Source of the DNA: Microbacterium sp. LWH11-1.2
GTDB lineage: Bacteria; Actinomycetota; Actinomycetes; Actinomycetales; Microbacteriaceae
Reading direction: 5' to 3'
Length of the DNA stretch: 64,000 nucleotides
Assembly: GCF_038397745.1 (NCBI RefSeq)
Contig: NZ_CP151636.1
Location: forward strand, 310,001 to 374,000
Shown: positions 25,745 to 34,759 of the stretch, piece by piece
Layout: each line of letters begins with the position of its first letter
Position numbering within the stretch: position 1 is the first letter of the stretch
Made by a program: the position numbers and the translations under genes
The notes under the pieces: generated by a model
Seen by the model: the letters and a program-made list of their open reading frames with translations, nothing else
Databases searched by the model: none
What the model was told of the DNA's origin: nothing

Positions 25745-27269
25745 CCAGCGGGAAGAGGATCGTCTCGCGGATGCCGAGCCCGGTGATCGCCATCAGCAGA
25801 CGATCGATGCCCATTCCCATGCCACCGGACGGCGGCATGCCGTGCTCCAGCGCCCGCAGGAACTCCTCGTCGATGGGCATCGCCTCGACATCACCGCGCG
25901 CGGCGAGCTTCGACTGCTCGACGAAGCGCTCGCGCTGGATCACGGGGTCGACGAGCTCGGAGTACCCCGTCGCCAGCTCGAAGCCGCGGATGTACAGGTC
26001 CCACTTCTCCACGACGCCGTCGATCGAGCGGTGCTCGCGCACCAGGGGCGACGTGTCGACCGGGAAGTCCATCACGAAGGTCGGGCGCACGAGGTCGCCC
26101 TTCACGAAGTGCTCCCAGAGCTCCTCGACGAGCTTGCCGTGCGTGGCCTGCGGCGGCAGATCGACTCCGCTCTGCTCGGCGAAGGCGATCAGGTCGTCGA
26201 CCGAGTCCTGCGGGGTGACCGTGCGACCGGATGCCGCGGAGAGCGATTCGTACATCGAGATGCGGTCCCACTCGCCGCCGAGATCGTACTCGGTGCCGTC
26301 GGCCCAGGTCACGGTGGTCGAGCCGGTCACCGCGATCGCGGCCTGCTGCACCAGCTCCTGCGTGAGTGCGGCCATCTGGTTGTAGTCGCCGTAGGCCTGA
26401 TAGGCCTCGAGCATCGCGAACTCCGGGCTGTGCGTCGAGTCGGCGCCCTCGTTGCGGAAGTTGCGGTTGATCTCGAAGACCCGCTCGATGCCGCCGACGA
26501 CGGCGCGCTTCAGGTAGAGCTCCGGCGCGATGCGCAGGTAGAGCTCGGTGTCGAAGGCGTTCGAGCGGGTGATGAACGGGCGAGCGGATGCTCCGCCGTG
26601 CTGCACCTGCAGCATCGGCGTCTCGACCTCGAGGTAGTCGTGCCCGGTGAAGGTCGCGCGAAGGCTCGCGTTCACCGCGGCGCGGGCGCGGACCGTGGTG
26701 CGTGCCTGCTCGCGCACGATGAGGTCGAGGTAGCGGCTGCGGACCCGCCCCTCCTCGCTGAGCTCGGAGTAGGCGTTGGGCAGCGGGAGGATCGCCTTGG
26801 AGGCGATCGCCCAGTCGTCGGCCATGATCGACAGCTCGCCGCGGCGGCTGGAGATCACCTCGCCGTGCACGAAGACGTGGTCGCCCAGGTCGACGTACTC
26901 CTTCCAGTCCGCGAGGGACTCCTCGCCGACGTTCGCGAGCGAGATCATCGCCTGGATGCGGGTGCCGTCGCCGGCCTGCAGCGTCGCGAAGCAGAGCTTG
27001 CCGGTGTTGCGGCTGAACACGACGCGACCGGCCACTCCGACCACGACGCCGGTCTCGGCGCCCGCCTCGAGCTCTCCGTACTCCGCGCGGAGCGTCGGGA
27101 TGGTGTGCGTCACCGGGACGCCGACCGGGAAGGCGCCGCCCGCGGCATCCGCCCGCTTCTCGATCAGGCGCGCGCGCTTGGCGAGACGGACGGTCTTCTG
27201 CTCGTGGGCGTCCTCTTCGTTCGAAGGGTCGGACGAGGCCGAATCGGGCGCGGCGGACGCGTCAGTCAT
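25737..27269 (-). CDS. lysS: Lysyl-tRNA synthetase, class II
   Basis: This 510-residue enzyme charges tRNA-Lys. The N-terminal OB-fold binds the anticodon (VVGVAGRVVFSRNTGKLCFATLQAG), followed by the class II core with motif 1 near EVETPMLQVQHGGASARPF, motif 2 FEINRNFRNEGADSTHSPEF and motif 3 GMGMGIDRLLMAITG. The N terminus has an Ala/Ser/Asp-rich tail typical of actinobacterial forms. It overlaps the DUF4192 gene at its 3' end. In related actinobacteria lysS often follows panC after the DUF2520 gene; no panC is seen here. Confidence 0.96.
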   Translation of the reverse strand: MTDASAAPDSASSDPSNEEDAHEQKTVRLAKRARLIEKRADAAGGAFPVGVPVTHTIPTLRAEYGELEAGAETGVVVGVAGRVVFSRNTGKLCFATLQAGDGTRIQAMISLANVGEESLADWKEYVDLGDHVFVHGEVISSRRGELSIMADDWAIASKAILPLPNAYSELSEEGRVRSRYLDLIVREQARTTVRARAAVNASLRATFTGHDYLEVETPMLQVQHGGASARPFITRSNAFDTELYLRIAPELYLKRAVVGGIERVFEINRNFRNEGADSTHSPEFAMLEAYQAYGDYNQMAALTQELVQQAAIAVTGSTTVTWADGTEYDLGGEWDRISMYESLSAASGRTVTPQDSVDDLIAFAEQSGVDLPPQATHGKLVEELWEHFVKGDLVRPTFVMDFPVDTSPLVREHRSIDGVVEKWDLYIRGFELATGYSELVDPVIQRERFVEQSKLAARGDVEAMPIDEEFLRALEHGMPPSGGMGMGIDRLLMAITGLGIRETILFPLVK

Positions 27270-27349
27270 GTGCGGGGCTCCTTGAAGTCCTCCCCAGTTT
27301 ACCGAGACGGCGTGCCGACTCCTTCGCGCAGGCTGGGTAGCCTCGAAGC

Positions 27350-29260
27350 ATGACCGCCACCCGGATCATCCGCGCGTTCGCCGCGATCGCCCTCGCCGTC
27401 GCCGCGGTCGCCACCCCGACGTCGGCGATCGCCGCATCCGAGCCGGCCGACGCGCGATCGACGGGCGCGCCCGCGAGCACCGTGGCGGACGCGGACGTCG
27501 ACGACTTCTCCTACGCCTCCTGGGACGCGCTCTACGAGGTCGGGCTCGATGAAGAGGGCCGCGCGCGGATGCACGTCGTCGAGACGCTCGTCGCCCGCTT
27601 CCCCGAGTACGACCAGAACCGCGGCATCGTCCGCGGGCTGCCCACCGCGTACGAGGGGGCCGGCATCGACACCCGTGTGCTGTCGGTCACGGACGAGAAC
27701 GGCGCCGACGTGCCGTACGAGACCGAGGAGGAAGACGGTCTGCTGCTCGTCCTCACCGGGAACGACGACTTCGTGCAGGGACTGACCACCTACGTGATCG
27801 AGTACGAGATGCGCGACGTCATCCTCGCGGCCGACGCATCGACCGGCTCCTCGACCCGCCAGAGCGTGCGCGGACAGGGCGAGGGGAACCCCGCGGTGGA
27901 CGAGTTCTACTGGGACCTCCTCCCCCTCGACAGCACCCAGGCGATCGAGCGGTTCCGCGCCGACATCGTCTTCGACGCGGCGATGAGCGACCGCCTCACG
28001 GGAGCCGCGAGCTGCTACACCGGATACTCGGGATCGACCGACGAGTGCGACCTGCAGGGTCCGGCGGTCGACGGCGACGTCGCCACGTTCCGCGTCGAGT
28101 CGGGGGAACGCGCGGCAGGCGACGGGGTGACTGTCGCGATCGGATTCGCGCAGGGCACGGCCGTGCAGCCGTCCGCGCGCACGCCGAACCCGGTCACCGA
28201 CACGGTTCCTCTGGCCGCCGCGATCGGCGCGGGAGGACTGTCGGTCGGCGCCTGGATCGCCGTGTCCGCCTTCAAGCGCCGCCGCCGCACCGCCACCGGC
28301 GTCATCGTCGCGCAGTACGACGTTCCCGACTCGATGCCCCCGCTGCTCGCCGCCGCCCTCCTGCCGAGCGCGAAGGATGTGATCCCCGCCGAGATCGTGC
28401 ATCTCGCCGTGCGGGGAACGCTGCGCATCGAGGAGGGCGGCTCGCCCGAGCATCCGCGGCTGCGCCGCATCGCCGGGACGCGCATCCCCGATCAACTCGA
28501 CGTCGAGGCGCTCGACGCCCTCTTCCTGAAGGCGAACGACGGCGGCGTCGTCGACGTGCCGAGCGCCAGCGAGGCCTTCGCCATGCGCATGGTCGCTCTC
28601 CAGGAGGCGGGGAAGACCGCAGCGAAGACCCGCGGTCTCACGACCACGGCGCGCAGTCGCGGCGCGGCGATCGTGCAGTGGTGCGCGATCGCGATCGCGG
28701 CCGTCGGCATGGGACTGAGCGTGTGGGGCGTGGCCTCCGGCCGGCTCTCCGCCGTCCCCGCTCTCGTCGCGATCTCCTTCGGACTCGTGCTCGTGCTCAT
28801 CGCGAGCTTCTTCTCCTTCGCGAAGCACACGGTGCTCACCCCCGAGGGCGCCAGGGAATTCGAGTACCTGAAGGGCGTCGAGGAGTTCATCCGGGTCGCC
28901 GATGCCGACCGTCTGCGCATGCTGCAGTCCTACACGGGGGCGGAGCGCCGGCAGGACGGGACCGCCGACGTCATCCACGTGTACGAGCGCCTCCTCCCCT
29001 ACGCGATGCTCTTCGGGATGGAGAAGGAGTGGGGCGACGTGCTCGAGACCGCCTACTCCCGCGAGCAGCGGGGACCCGGGTGGATCGGCGACCCGACCAC
29101 CCCGTACCTCGGCGTCTACCTCTCGGCCTTCACCTCATCGTCGCATGCCGCCGCGACCTACACCTCGCCGTCGTCGGGCAGCTCGTCGAGTTCGGGCGGG
29201 TCGTTCGGCGGCGGCTTCTCCGGCGGCGGAGGCGGCGGAGGGTTCTCGGGCGGACGCTGA
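27350..29260 (+). CDS. DUF2207 domain membrane protein with Gly/Ser-rich tail
   Basis: This 636-residue protein has a signal peptide (IIRAFAAIALAVAAVATPTSAIA), an extracytoplasmic beta-rich domain with FSYASWDALYEVGLDEEGRA typical of DUF2207, a first membrane segment near residue 285 (PLAAAIGAGGLSVGAWIAV), a cytoplasmic part, two more membrane segments (VQWCAIAIAAVGMGLSVWGV and AVPALVAISFGLVLVLIASF), and a final Ser/Gly-only run. The family is common in actinobacteria and firmicutes with unknown function. It is divergent from lysS and converges on the DUF2520 gene. Confidence 0.9.
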   Translation: MTATRIIRAFAAIALAVAAVATPTSAIAASEPADARSTGAPASTVADADVDDFSYASWDALYEVGLDEEGRARMHVVETLVARFPEYDQNRGIVRGLPTAYEGAGIDTRVLSVTDENGADVPYETEEEDGLLLVLTGNDDFVQGLTTYVIEYEMRDVILAADASTGSSTRQSVRGQGEGNPAVDEFYWDLLPLDSTQAIERFRADIVFDAAMSDRLTGAASCYTGYSGSTDECDLQGPAVDGDVATFRVESGERAAGDGVTVAIGFAQGTAVQPSARTPNPVTDTVPLAAAIGAGGLSVGAWIAVSAFKRRRRTATGVIVAQYDVPDSMPPLLAAALLPSAKDVIPAEIVHLAVRGTLRIEEGGSPEHPRLRRIAGTRIPDQLDVEALDALFLKANDGGVVDVPSASEAFAMRMVALQEAGKTAAKTRGLTTTARSRGAAIVQWCAIAIAAVGMGLSVWGVASGRLSAVPALVAISFGLVLVLIASFFSFAKHTVLTPEGAREFEYLKGVEEFIRVADADRLRMLQSYTGAERRQDGTADVIHVYERLLPYAMLFGMEKEWGDVLETAYSREQRGPGWIGDPTTPYLGVYLSAFTSSSHAAATYTSPSSGSSSSSGGSFGGGFSGGGGGGGFSGGR

Positions 29261-29278
29261 TGCTGCCCGTCGTGTGGG

Positions 29279-29971
29279 TCAGATCAGCGGCGGAGGATCG
29301 GATGCCTCGCGCAGGGCGCGCTCGACCGTCGACTGCACGAGCGCCGAGAGGTAGCCGCCGGGGTTCTCGACGCCGATCTCGCGCAGCCGCGCCGTGGACT
29401 GGCCGATGATCGACCGGGAGAACTCCGTCGCGGTCTGGATGGCGTCCGCGTAGGCGGGGCGATCCTCTTCGGCGATCACGATCGGCTCGCATCCCATCTC
29501 GACGGCGAGCGCCTGCGCGATGGGCAGCACCGGGGCAGGGGCCGTGACCGCGGCGAAGCCCGCCTGCAGCTGTCGCAGGTCGATCGAGGTCCCCGTGAAC
29601 GTGATCGCGGGATGCACGGCGAGCGGGATCGCGCCGCGCTCGGCAGCGGGCCGCAGCACCTCGGTGCCGTGGCCGGGATCGGTGTGCAGCACGAGCTGAC
29701 CGATCTGCCACCCGCCGACCTCGGCGATTCCCGCCACGAGAGAGGCGAGCTGGTCCGTCGGCACGGCGAGGATCACGAGCTCCGCCCTGCGCACGACCTC
29801 GAGGGCGTCGAGCACGGGCACCTCCGGCAGGACGGCCGACGCGCGCTCGTCATCCGATCCGCTCGTGATGCCGACGATCGCGTGGCCGGCGCCGCCGAGC
29901 GCGGCGCCGATCACCGGTCCGACGCGGCCCGCGCCGATAATGCCGACGCCGAGACGCCCGTCGCGCACCAC
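29279..29971 (-). CDS. Rossmann-like protein with DUF2520 domain
   Basis: This 230-residue protein has an N-terminal NAD(P)-binding motif (VGIIGAGRVGPVIGAAL, residues 8-24), AELVILAVPTDQL, then the DUF2520 part with AVHPAITFTGTSID and a helical C-terminal region. It resembles ketopantoate-reductase-type dehydrogenases and usually neighbours panC in actinobacteria, so a part in pantothenate synthesis has been supposed; here no panC follows. It starts 4 bp after the stop of the PH-domain gene, so it is the last gene of the folate/PH operon. Confidence 0.88.
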   Translation of the reverse strand: MVRDGRLGVGIIGAGRVGPVIGAALGGAGHAIVGITSGSDDERASAVLPEVPVLDALEVVRRAELVILAVPTDQLASLVAGIAEVGGWQIGQLVLHTDPGHGTEVLRPAAERGAIPLAVHPAITFTGTSIDLRQLQAGFAAVTAPAPVLPIAQALAVEMGCEPIVIAEEDRPAYADAIQTATEFSRSIIGQSTARLREIGVENPGGYLSALVQSTVERALREASDPPPLI

Positions 29972-29975
29972 GGCG

Positions 29976-31979
29976 TCACTCCCCGTTCGTGGGCGGCGCG
30001 GGCGGCGGCACGACCGGAGGTGCAGGCGGCGGCATCACCGGAGGCGCAGGAGGCGGTGCGACCGGAGGCGCAGGTGGGGGCGTCACCGGAGGCGCGTACG
30101 TCGGCGGTGCGACCGGAGGCGCAGGCGGCGGCATCACCGGAGGCGCGTACGTCGGCGGCGTCACCGGAGGCGCGTAAGAGGGCGGTGCAGGTGGCGCGAT
30201 CGGAGGCGGCGTCACGCCTGGCGCGGGGAGCGCGACCGGTGGTCCCGCAGGCGCCGGGAGGTTCGCGTACGCCGGAGGAGCCGGGGGCGCCGCCGGAGCG
30301 TGCTCGCTCCAGCGATGGCTGGTGTCTCGCGACGCGGCTTCGGCCGCGGCGCGGCTGACATCGCCGAGCAGCGCCAGCGCATCCTCGCGCTCGAGTCCGG
30401 AGAGGTACCCCGTGATCGGTCCCGGTGCCGTGTGCACCTGGGCGCCCGAGACGCGCTGCGCCCGGTCGATGGGACCCTGCGAGAGCGAGACGCCCTGCAG
30501 ACGGGCGAGCGGGAAGACCGCGAGCTTGCGCCACACGAATCCACGGCGCAGCAGGAGCCCGAAGTCGGCGATCGCATACCCGTGCCGCTTCCAGGACAGC
30601 GGACGACGCCACCAGGCACGTCGCGGCATCCGCCGGAACGGATCGCCGTCGGCAGGCCCGACGATGCCCTGCTCCCAGAGGAACGGGATGCTCGCCGCCG
30701 GCACGTCCGGCAGCACGAGGCCGAGCACGCGCTCCACATCGGCGCGCTTGCCCACCGGCAGCACCACGTTGAACTGCTGCGCGTTGCCGGACTGCTGCGC
30801 CGCCGCGCTCTTGCCGCTCATCCGGTTGATCTTGATCGTCCACCAGCCGAAGGGGCGCCACAGGAGCGACTGCGACACCTCGACCGCGAAGATGCGTCCG
30901 GGCGGCAGCGTCTCGGTCACCGTGGTGAGCAGACCGTACGTGATGCGCACCCCGTCGGGCGTCGGCGCGATCGAATAGCGCAGCGACTTGGAGATCTGCG
31001 CCCAGGTGATGCCGACCACGGCGATGAGCATGGGGATGCCCATGGCGAGGCCGATGCCGAGCAGCACCACGCCGCCGCCGGTGTCGCCGTCGGCGACCAG
31101 GCCGATGATCGTGCTGCCGAGCGCGATCGCGAAGATGATGCCGAAGAAGAACAGCCACAGCAGCCCCGAGATGAGCTGCGACCCGATCAGACGACCGGCC
31201 GGGATCTTCACGACGCTCTCCGGAGCGACATCGGCGAGGTCGACTCCGGCGATCAGGCTCGTGACGCCCTCGTTGACCGAGCCGCGCAGCTGCGCCCGCG
31301 TCGTCGCGGGGACCGCAGCGGCATCCGGGTCGGCCGACGGGGCCTGCGGGTTGAGGGCCGCGTGACGCGCGGCCCGTGCCCCGGAGGCGAGGCGCAGGAT
31401 GTCGGCGCGCACCGACTCCGCCCGAGTCGTCGCGAGGTACTCCAGGTCGACGTTGGCGTCGTTGCCCGCGCCGACCACTTCGAGCTTGGCGAGTCCGATG
31501 ATCCGGGCGGGGAACGGACGCGTGAGGTTGACGCCCTGCACGCGATCGAGGGGCGCGCGCCGGTGCGAGCGGAAGATGATGCCCTTGCGCACCTCGACGT
31601 GATCACCGGTGATGCGGAACTGGTGGAAGCGCCAGAGCATCCAGAAGACGAGCACCAGCACGACCACGAGCCCCAGGACTCCGAGGAGCACCAGCAGGAT
31701 CAGGTTGTTCTCGAACACCCAGTCGACCGGGTCGCGGCCGGCGTAGTCGCCGTAGTGCGCCTCCTCGGGCGTGAAGAGCGTCACCAGCCAGGTGATGATC
31801 CGGTCCCGCATGTTCGCGATCAGGATGCCGGCGACGATGATCAGCACCAGCCCGCCCTTGAACAGGGGCGTCAGCGGATGCATCCGATGCCATTCGCCGT
31901 CCGCAAGAGTCGTCGACGCGTCGCCGACCTGCGTGGGCGCCGGTGCGTGCGGGGTGGCGGGGAACTGCTGCTCGCTCAC
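29976..31979 (-). CDS. PH domain membrane protein (YdbS/YdbT-like) with Pro-rich tandem-repeat tail
   Basis: This 667-residue protein has paired membrane segments (LFKGGLVLIIVAGILIANM and NLILLVLLGVLGLVVVLVLVF, then LISGLLWLFFFGIIFAIALG and GVVLLGIGLAMGIPMLIAVV) alternating with bacterial PH domains (FRITGDHVEVRKGIIFRSHRRAPLDRVQGV; ISKSLRYSIAPTPDGVRITYGLL). The last 120 residues are a proline-rich tail of repeated APPVxPP units. The GTG at 31979 overlaps the stop of the preceding PH gene (GTGA), which sets the start. Together the two PH genes resemble the YdbS-YdbT pair, whose role is thought to be membrane stress protection. The tail is the odd part. Confidence 0.88.
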   Translation of the reverse strand: MSEQQFPATPHAPAPTQVGDASTTLADGEWHRMHPLTPLFKGGLVLIIVAGILIANMRDRIITWLVTLFTPEEAHYGDYAGRDPVDWVFENNLILLVLLGVLGLVVVLVLVFWMLWRFHQFRITGDHVEVRKGIIFRSHRRAPLDRVQGVNLTRPFPARIIGLAKLEVVGAGNDANVDLEYLATTRAESVRADILRLASGARAARHAALNPQAPSADPDAAAVPATTRAQLRGSVNEGVTSLIAGVDLADVAPESVVKIPAGRLIGSQLISGLLWLFFFGIIFAIALGSTIIGLVADGDTGGGVVLLGIGLAMGIPMLIAVVGITWAQISKSLRYSIAPTPDGVRITYGLLTTVTETLPPGRIFAVEVSQSLLWRPFGWWTIKINRMSGKSAAAQQSGNAQQFNVVLPVGKRADVERVLGLVLPDVPAASIPFLWEQGIVGPADGDPFRRMPRRAWWRRPLSWKRHGYAIADFGLLLRRGFVWRKLAVFPLARLQGVSLSQGPIDRAQRVSGAQVHTAPGPITGYLSGLEREDALALLGDVSRAAAEAASRDTSHRWSEHAPAAPPAPPAYANLPAPAGPPVALPAPGVTPPPIAPPAPPSYAPPVTPPTYAPPVMPPPAPPVAPPTYAPPVTPPPAPPVAPPPAPPVMPPPAPPVVPPPAPPTNGE
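30013..30180 (-). repeat. Seven tandem 24/27-bp units coding the Pro-rich tail
   Basis: Units that begin ACCGGAGG on the plus strand start at 30013, 30037, 30061, 30085, 30112, 30136 and 30163. Five are 24 bp or the last partial one; two are 27 bp by insertion of TAC (an added Tyr). They encode APPV(T/M/A)PP-type units at the C terminus of the PH-domain protein. Confidence 0.85.
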
Positions 31980-32557
31980 AGGCCGGTCCGGCGGGTCTCG
32001 GCCACTTCGATGAGGGTGTCGCGCAGCGCTTCGGACGCGGGCTGGGTGAGGCCGGGGATCTGCACGCCGGTGGTGGCGGCGGCGGTCACCATCTTCAGCT
32101 GCGAGATTCCGAAGGCGCGGTCGAGCGGACCCTGCGTGATGTCCACGAGCTGCATGCGCCCATAGGGCACGGCGATCATCCGCTGCCACAGGATCCCCTT
32201 GCGGAAGACGATGTCGTCGGCGCGGAGCATGTAGCCGATGGCCCTGGCCTGTCGCGGCAGGATGATGAGCGCGATCACCGTGAGGAGCAGGATCACGCCG
32301 GCGGGGATCCACACCCAGTCCTGCTCCAGGAAGATGTTGAGCACCACGGCTGCCACGACCACCACGACGATGAAGATCACGTTCTGCACGATCTGCGAGA
32401 CGACATAGCGGGGCGAGATCTGGTGCCAGGTGCCGTCCAGTTCCAGCCGCGCCTCGTTCCGCGCGGTGCGCAGCCGCGTGTAGGTGCCCTGGTCGAGGGC
32501 GTCGAGGTCAGTGCCCTCCGCCGGGTTCAGGGGCGCGGTCTCTGGGTTCTGAGTCAT
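31976..32557 (-). CDS. PH domain membrane protein (YdbS-like)
   Basis: This 193-residue protein has two adjacent membrane segments (YVVSQIVQNVIFIVVVVVAAV and VWIPAGVILLLTVIALIILP) followed by one bacterial PH domain (AIGYMLRADDIVFRKGILWQRM and VPYGRMQLVDITQGPLDRAF). Its stop overlaps the start of the larger PH gene, so the pair are made together. Its start lies 50 bp inside the DUF3180 gene. A membrane-surface scaffold role is inferred from the family; no ligand is known. Confidence 0.88.
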   Translation of the reverse strand: MTQNPETAPLNPAEGTDLDALDQGTYTRLRTARNEARLELDGTWHQISPRYVVSQIVQNVIFIVVVVVAAVVLNIFLEQDWVWIPAGVILLLTVIALIILPRQARAIGYMLRADDIVFRKGILWQRMIAVPYGRMQLVDITQGPLDRAFGISQLKMVTAAATTGVQIPGLTQPASEALRDTLIEVAETRRTGL

Positions 32558-32990
32558 CAGGATCCTTCGGCAGGGTGCAGAACTGTTCGGCGACGAGCGC
32601 GGCGATCACGAGGACGATCGCGCTCCCGATCAGGGCCAGCATGGCCACAGTCGACCCTACCGGCGGATCGATGGGGCGGGTGAGGAGGAACACGAGGAGA
32701 CCGGCTCCGAGGCCCGCCATGATCGCGCCGAGCAGACTCGAGGCGCGGGCGAGGGTCGCCGCCCTGAGTGCCCGGAAGGGATCGATCCGGATGCCGGAGC
32801 GCACGCTGTTCCGCACCGGCCAGGCCACGCCGAGAGCAGCGGCCGCGATCAGCAGGAGAAGCACCGGCAGCAGCAGCGACGGGGTGAAGGTCGCGCGACC
32901 GCTCGCGGTGAGCAGGTGATCGACCAGGTACCCGAGCCCGACCCCGAGGAGGGCCAGAACGGCGAGGAGGCCGACGGACGTGCGCCTCAT
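32508..32990 (-). CDS. DUF3180 family membrane protein
   Basis: This 160-residue protein has four membrane segments: SVGLLAVLALLGVGLGYLVD, SLLLPVLLLLIAAAALGVAW, ASSLLGAIMAGLGAGLLVFL and VAMLALIGSAIVLVIAALVA. The family is actinobacterial and lies next to folK, as here; its function is unknown. The ATG at 32990 overlaps the folK stop (ATGA), which fixes the start. Its last 50 bp overlap the next PH-domain gene, so translation of the block is tightly coupled. Confidence 0.88.
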   Translation of the reverse strand: MRRTSVGLLAVLALLGVGLGYLVDHLLTASGRATFTPSLLLPVLLLLIAAAALGVAWPVRNSVRSGIRIDPFRALRAATLARASSLLGAIMAGLGAGLLVFLLTRPIDPPVGSTVAMLALIGSAIVLVIAALVAEQFCTLPKDPDDSEPRDRAPEPGGGH

Positions 32991-33526
32991 CCATCGCCCC
33001 GATCGCGCAGCTCCGCCGCGAGGTCGGCCACCCTGCCGTGCCCGATGAGCTCGGCGTCGGCATCGAGATCGAGCCACGGATCCAGCACGAAGAGGCGCTC
33101 TGCCGCGCGCGGATGCGGGAGCTGCAGGTGCGGCTCGTCCGAGACGACGTCGCCGTACGCGATGAGGTCGAGGTCCAGCGTCCTGTCCCCCCAGCGCTCG
33201 CGGCGCTCCCGGCCGTTCTCGTCTTCGATGGCATGCAGCATCCCGAGCAGGATCTCGGGAGCGAGCCGGGTCGTGACCAGGGCGACGGCGTTGACGTAGC
33301 CGGGCGCCTCGAGGTTGGGCCCGTCCACACGCAGCGCGACGGTCTCGAACAGCGGGGACAGGCGCACCTCCCCGACGAGCGGCAGTCGCGCGATCCGCTC
33401 CGCGGCGGCGCGGATGGTCGCGTGACGTTCGCCGAGGTTCGCGCCGAGGGCGACGACGGCCACGGTTTCCGGACGACCCGGACGGCGCTCGGGGGCGTCC
33501 ATGGGCTGGGCGAGATTCCGACTCAT
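32987..33526 (-). CDS. folK: 2-amino-4-hydroxy-6-hydroxymethyldihydropteridine diphosphokinase
   Basis: This 179-residue enzyme transfers pyrophosphate from ATP to hydroxymethyl-dihydropterin, giving the substrate of FolP. It has VALGANLGERHATIRAA near the start, the family loop YVNAVALVTT, and the signature RRERWGDRTLDLDLIAYGD with the metal-binding Asp residues. It overlaps folB and DUF3180 genes by 4 bp each. All folate genes here run on one strand in the order folE-folP-folB-folK. Confidence 0.95.
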   Translation of the reverse strand: MSRNLAQPMDAPERRPGRPETVAVVALGANLGERHATIRAAAERIARLPLVGEVRLSPLFETVALRVDGPNLEAPGYVNAVALVTTRLAPEILLGMLHAIEDENGRERRERWGDRTLDLDLIAYGDVVSDEPHLQLPHPRAAERLFVLDPWLDLDADAELIGHGRVADLAAELRDRGDG

Positions 33527-33918
33527 GCGGTGATGTCCTCCAGGCCGGGGGTGGGGCGGCTGCGATGAACCGTGACGGCCACGTCGGCGAACGTGAGCGG
33601 GATCGGGGCGTGCGGCTTGTGCACGGTCACGGTGACGCCCTGCACCCGGAGGTCTTCGAGGGCGGTGACGGCGATGCGTTCGGCGAGGGTCTCGATGAGG
33701 TTCAGGGGTTCCCCGGCGACCACGGCCGCGACCTTCTCGGCGAGCTCTCCGTAGTGCACGGTGTCGCTCACGTCGTCGGATGCCGCGGCCTGGTCCAGCG
33801 CCAGCCGCAGGCGGAGGTCGACCGTGAACTCCTGCCCGTCCTCCCGCTCGTGGTCGTAGACGCCGTGGCGTCCGAACACGGTCAGCCCGGTGAGGGAGAT
33901 CTCGTCGAGGAAGTCCAT
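33523..33918 (-). CDS. folB: Dihydroneopterin aldolase
   Basis: This 131-residue enzyme splits 7,8-dihydroneopterin to hydroxymethyl-dihydropterin and glycolaldehyde. It has the family segments LTGLTVFGRHGVYDHEREDG at residues 8-27, the Glu of LNLIETLAERIA and the catalytic Lys in VTVHKPHAPIP. The frame is open upstream, but the ATG at 33918 gives the normal length and N terminus (MDFLDEISLTGL). It overlaps folK by 4 bp and lies 31 bp after folP. Confidence 0.95.
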   Translation of the reverse strand: MDFLDEISLTGLTVFGRHGVYDHEREDGQEFTVDLRLRLALDQAAASDDVSDTVHYGELAEKVAAVVAGEPLNLIETLAERIAVTALEDLRVQGVTVTVHKPHAPIPLTFADVAVTVHRSRPTPGLEDITA

Positions 33919-33949
33919 GTCCCTAGCGTACGGCGGCGGTCGAGCCGCC

Positions 33950-34759
33950 TCACCCCGTCCAGGCGTGGGCGATGGCGAGCGCATCGCGGGTCGCGGCGAC
34001 GTCGTGCACCCGGACGGCCCACACGCCGGCGCGCGCGGCCAACGCGCTGGTCACGGCGGTGGCGAGGTCACGGCGGGCCTCCGAGATCCCGCCGGTCTCC
34101 CCCGCCTCGGACGGCAGCGTCTCGGCGAGGAACCGCTTGCGGGAGGTGCCGATGAGCACCCGGGGTCCGAGCGCCACGATCTCGTCGAGCCCGCGCAGCA
34201 CGTCCCAGTTCTGGGCGCCCGCCTTGGCGAAGCCGATGCCGGGATCCACGATCAGTCGCGAGGGGGCGATACCGGCCGCTGCGGCCTCTCCGATGCGCTC
34301 CTGCAGCTCTCCGGCGACCTCCCTGGCCGCTCGGCGGTACTCGGCGTTGGCGTACATGTCGGCCGAGAATCCGCGCCAGTGCCCGACCGCGTAGTCCGCA
34401 CCGGATTCGGCGACCGCCGCCCGCATGTCGGGGTCGGCGAGACCGCCCGAGACGTCGTTGACGATCCGGGCGCCGGCGCGCACGGCCGCCGCGGCGGTGG
34501 CCGCGCTGAGCGTGTCGACGCTGATCGGAACGCCCGCCGCGGCGAGCTGCTCGATCACGGGGATCACGCGCTGCTGCTCGACATCCGTGCCGACGCGCTC
34601 CGCGCCGGGCCTGGTCGACTCGCCGCCGACGTCGAGCACGCTCGCGCCGTCGGCACGCAGTCGCAGGCCGTGGGCGACCGCCCTGTCGACATCGAGATAG
34701 CGCCCGCCGTCGCTGAACGAATCGGGAGTGACGTTGACGATCCCCCAGATCCCGGTCAT
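33950..34759 (-). CDS. folP: Dihydropteroate synthase
   Basis: This 269-residue TIM-barrel enzyme condenses hydroxymethyl-dihydropterin diphosphate with p-aminobenzoate; it is the target of sulfonamides. The N-terminal signature WGIVNVTPDSFSDGG is at residues 5-19 and the second signature ADGASVLDVGGESTRPGA at 37-54. DPGIGFAKAG and GTSRKRF follow. It overlaps the stop of folE (ATGA). The length and motifs are those of the normal enzyme, with no sign of a resistant variant visible by eye. Confidence 0.96.
   Translation of the reverse strand: MTGIWGIVNVTPDSFSDGGRYLDVDRAVAHGLRLRADGASVLDVGGESTRPGAERVGTDVEQQRVIPVIEQLAAAGVPISVDTLSAATAAAAVRAGARIVNDVSGGLADPDMRAAVAESGADYAVGHWRGFSADMYANAEYRRAAREVAGELQERIGEAAAAGIAPSRLIVDPGIGFAKAGAQNWDVLRGLDEIVALGPRVLIGTSRKRFLAETLPSEAGETGGISEARRDLATAVTSALAARAGVWAVRVHDVAATRDALAIAHAWTG

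Noticed and set aside
29989..30177. Gly-rich 62-residue frame on the plus strand
   Set aside because: It is the antisense reading of the tandem repeat that codes the Pro-rich tail of the PH-domain protein.
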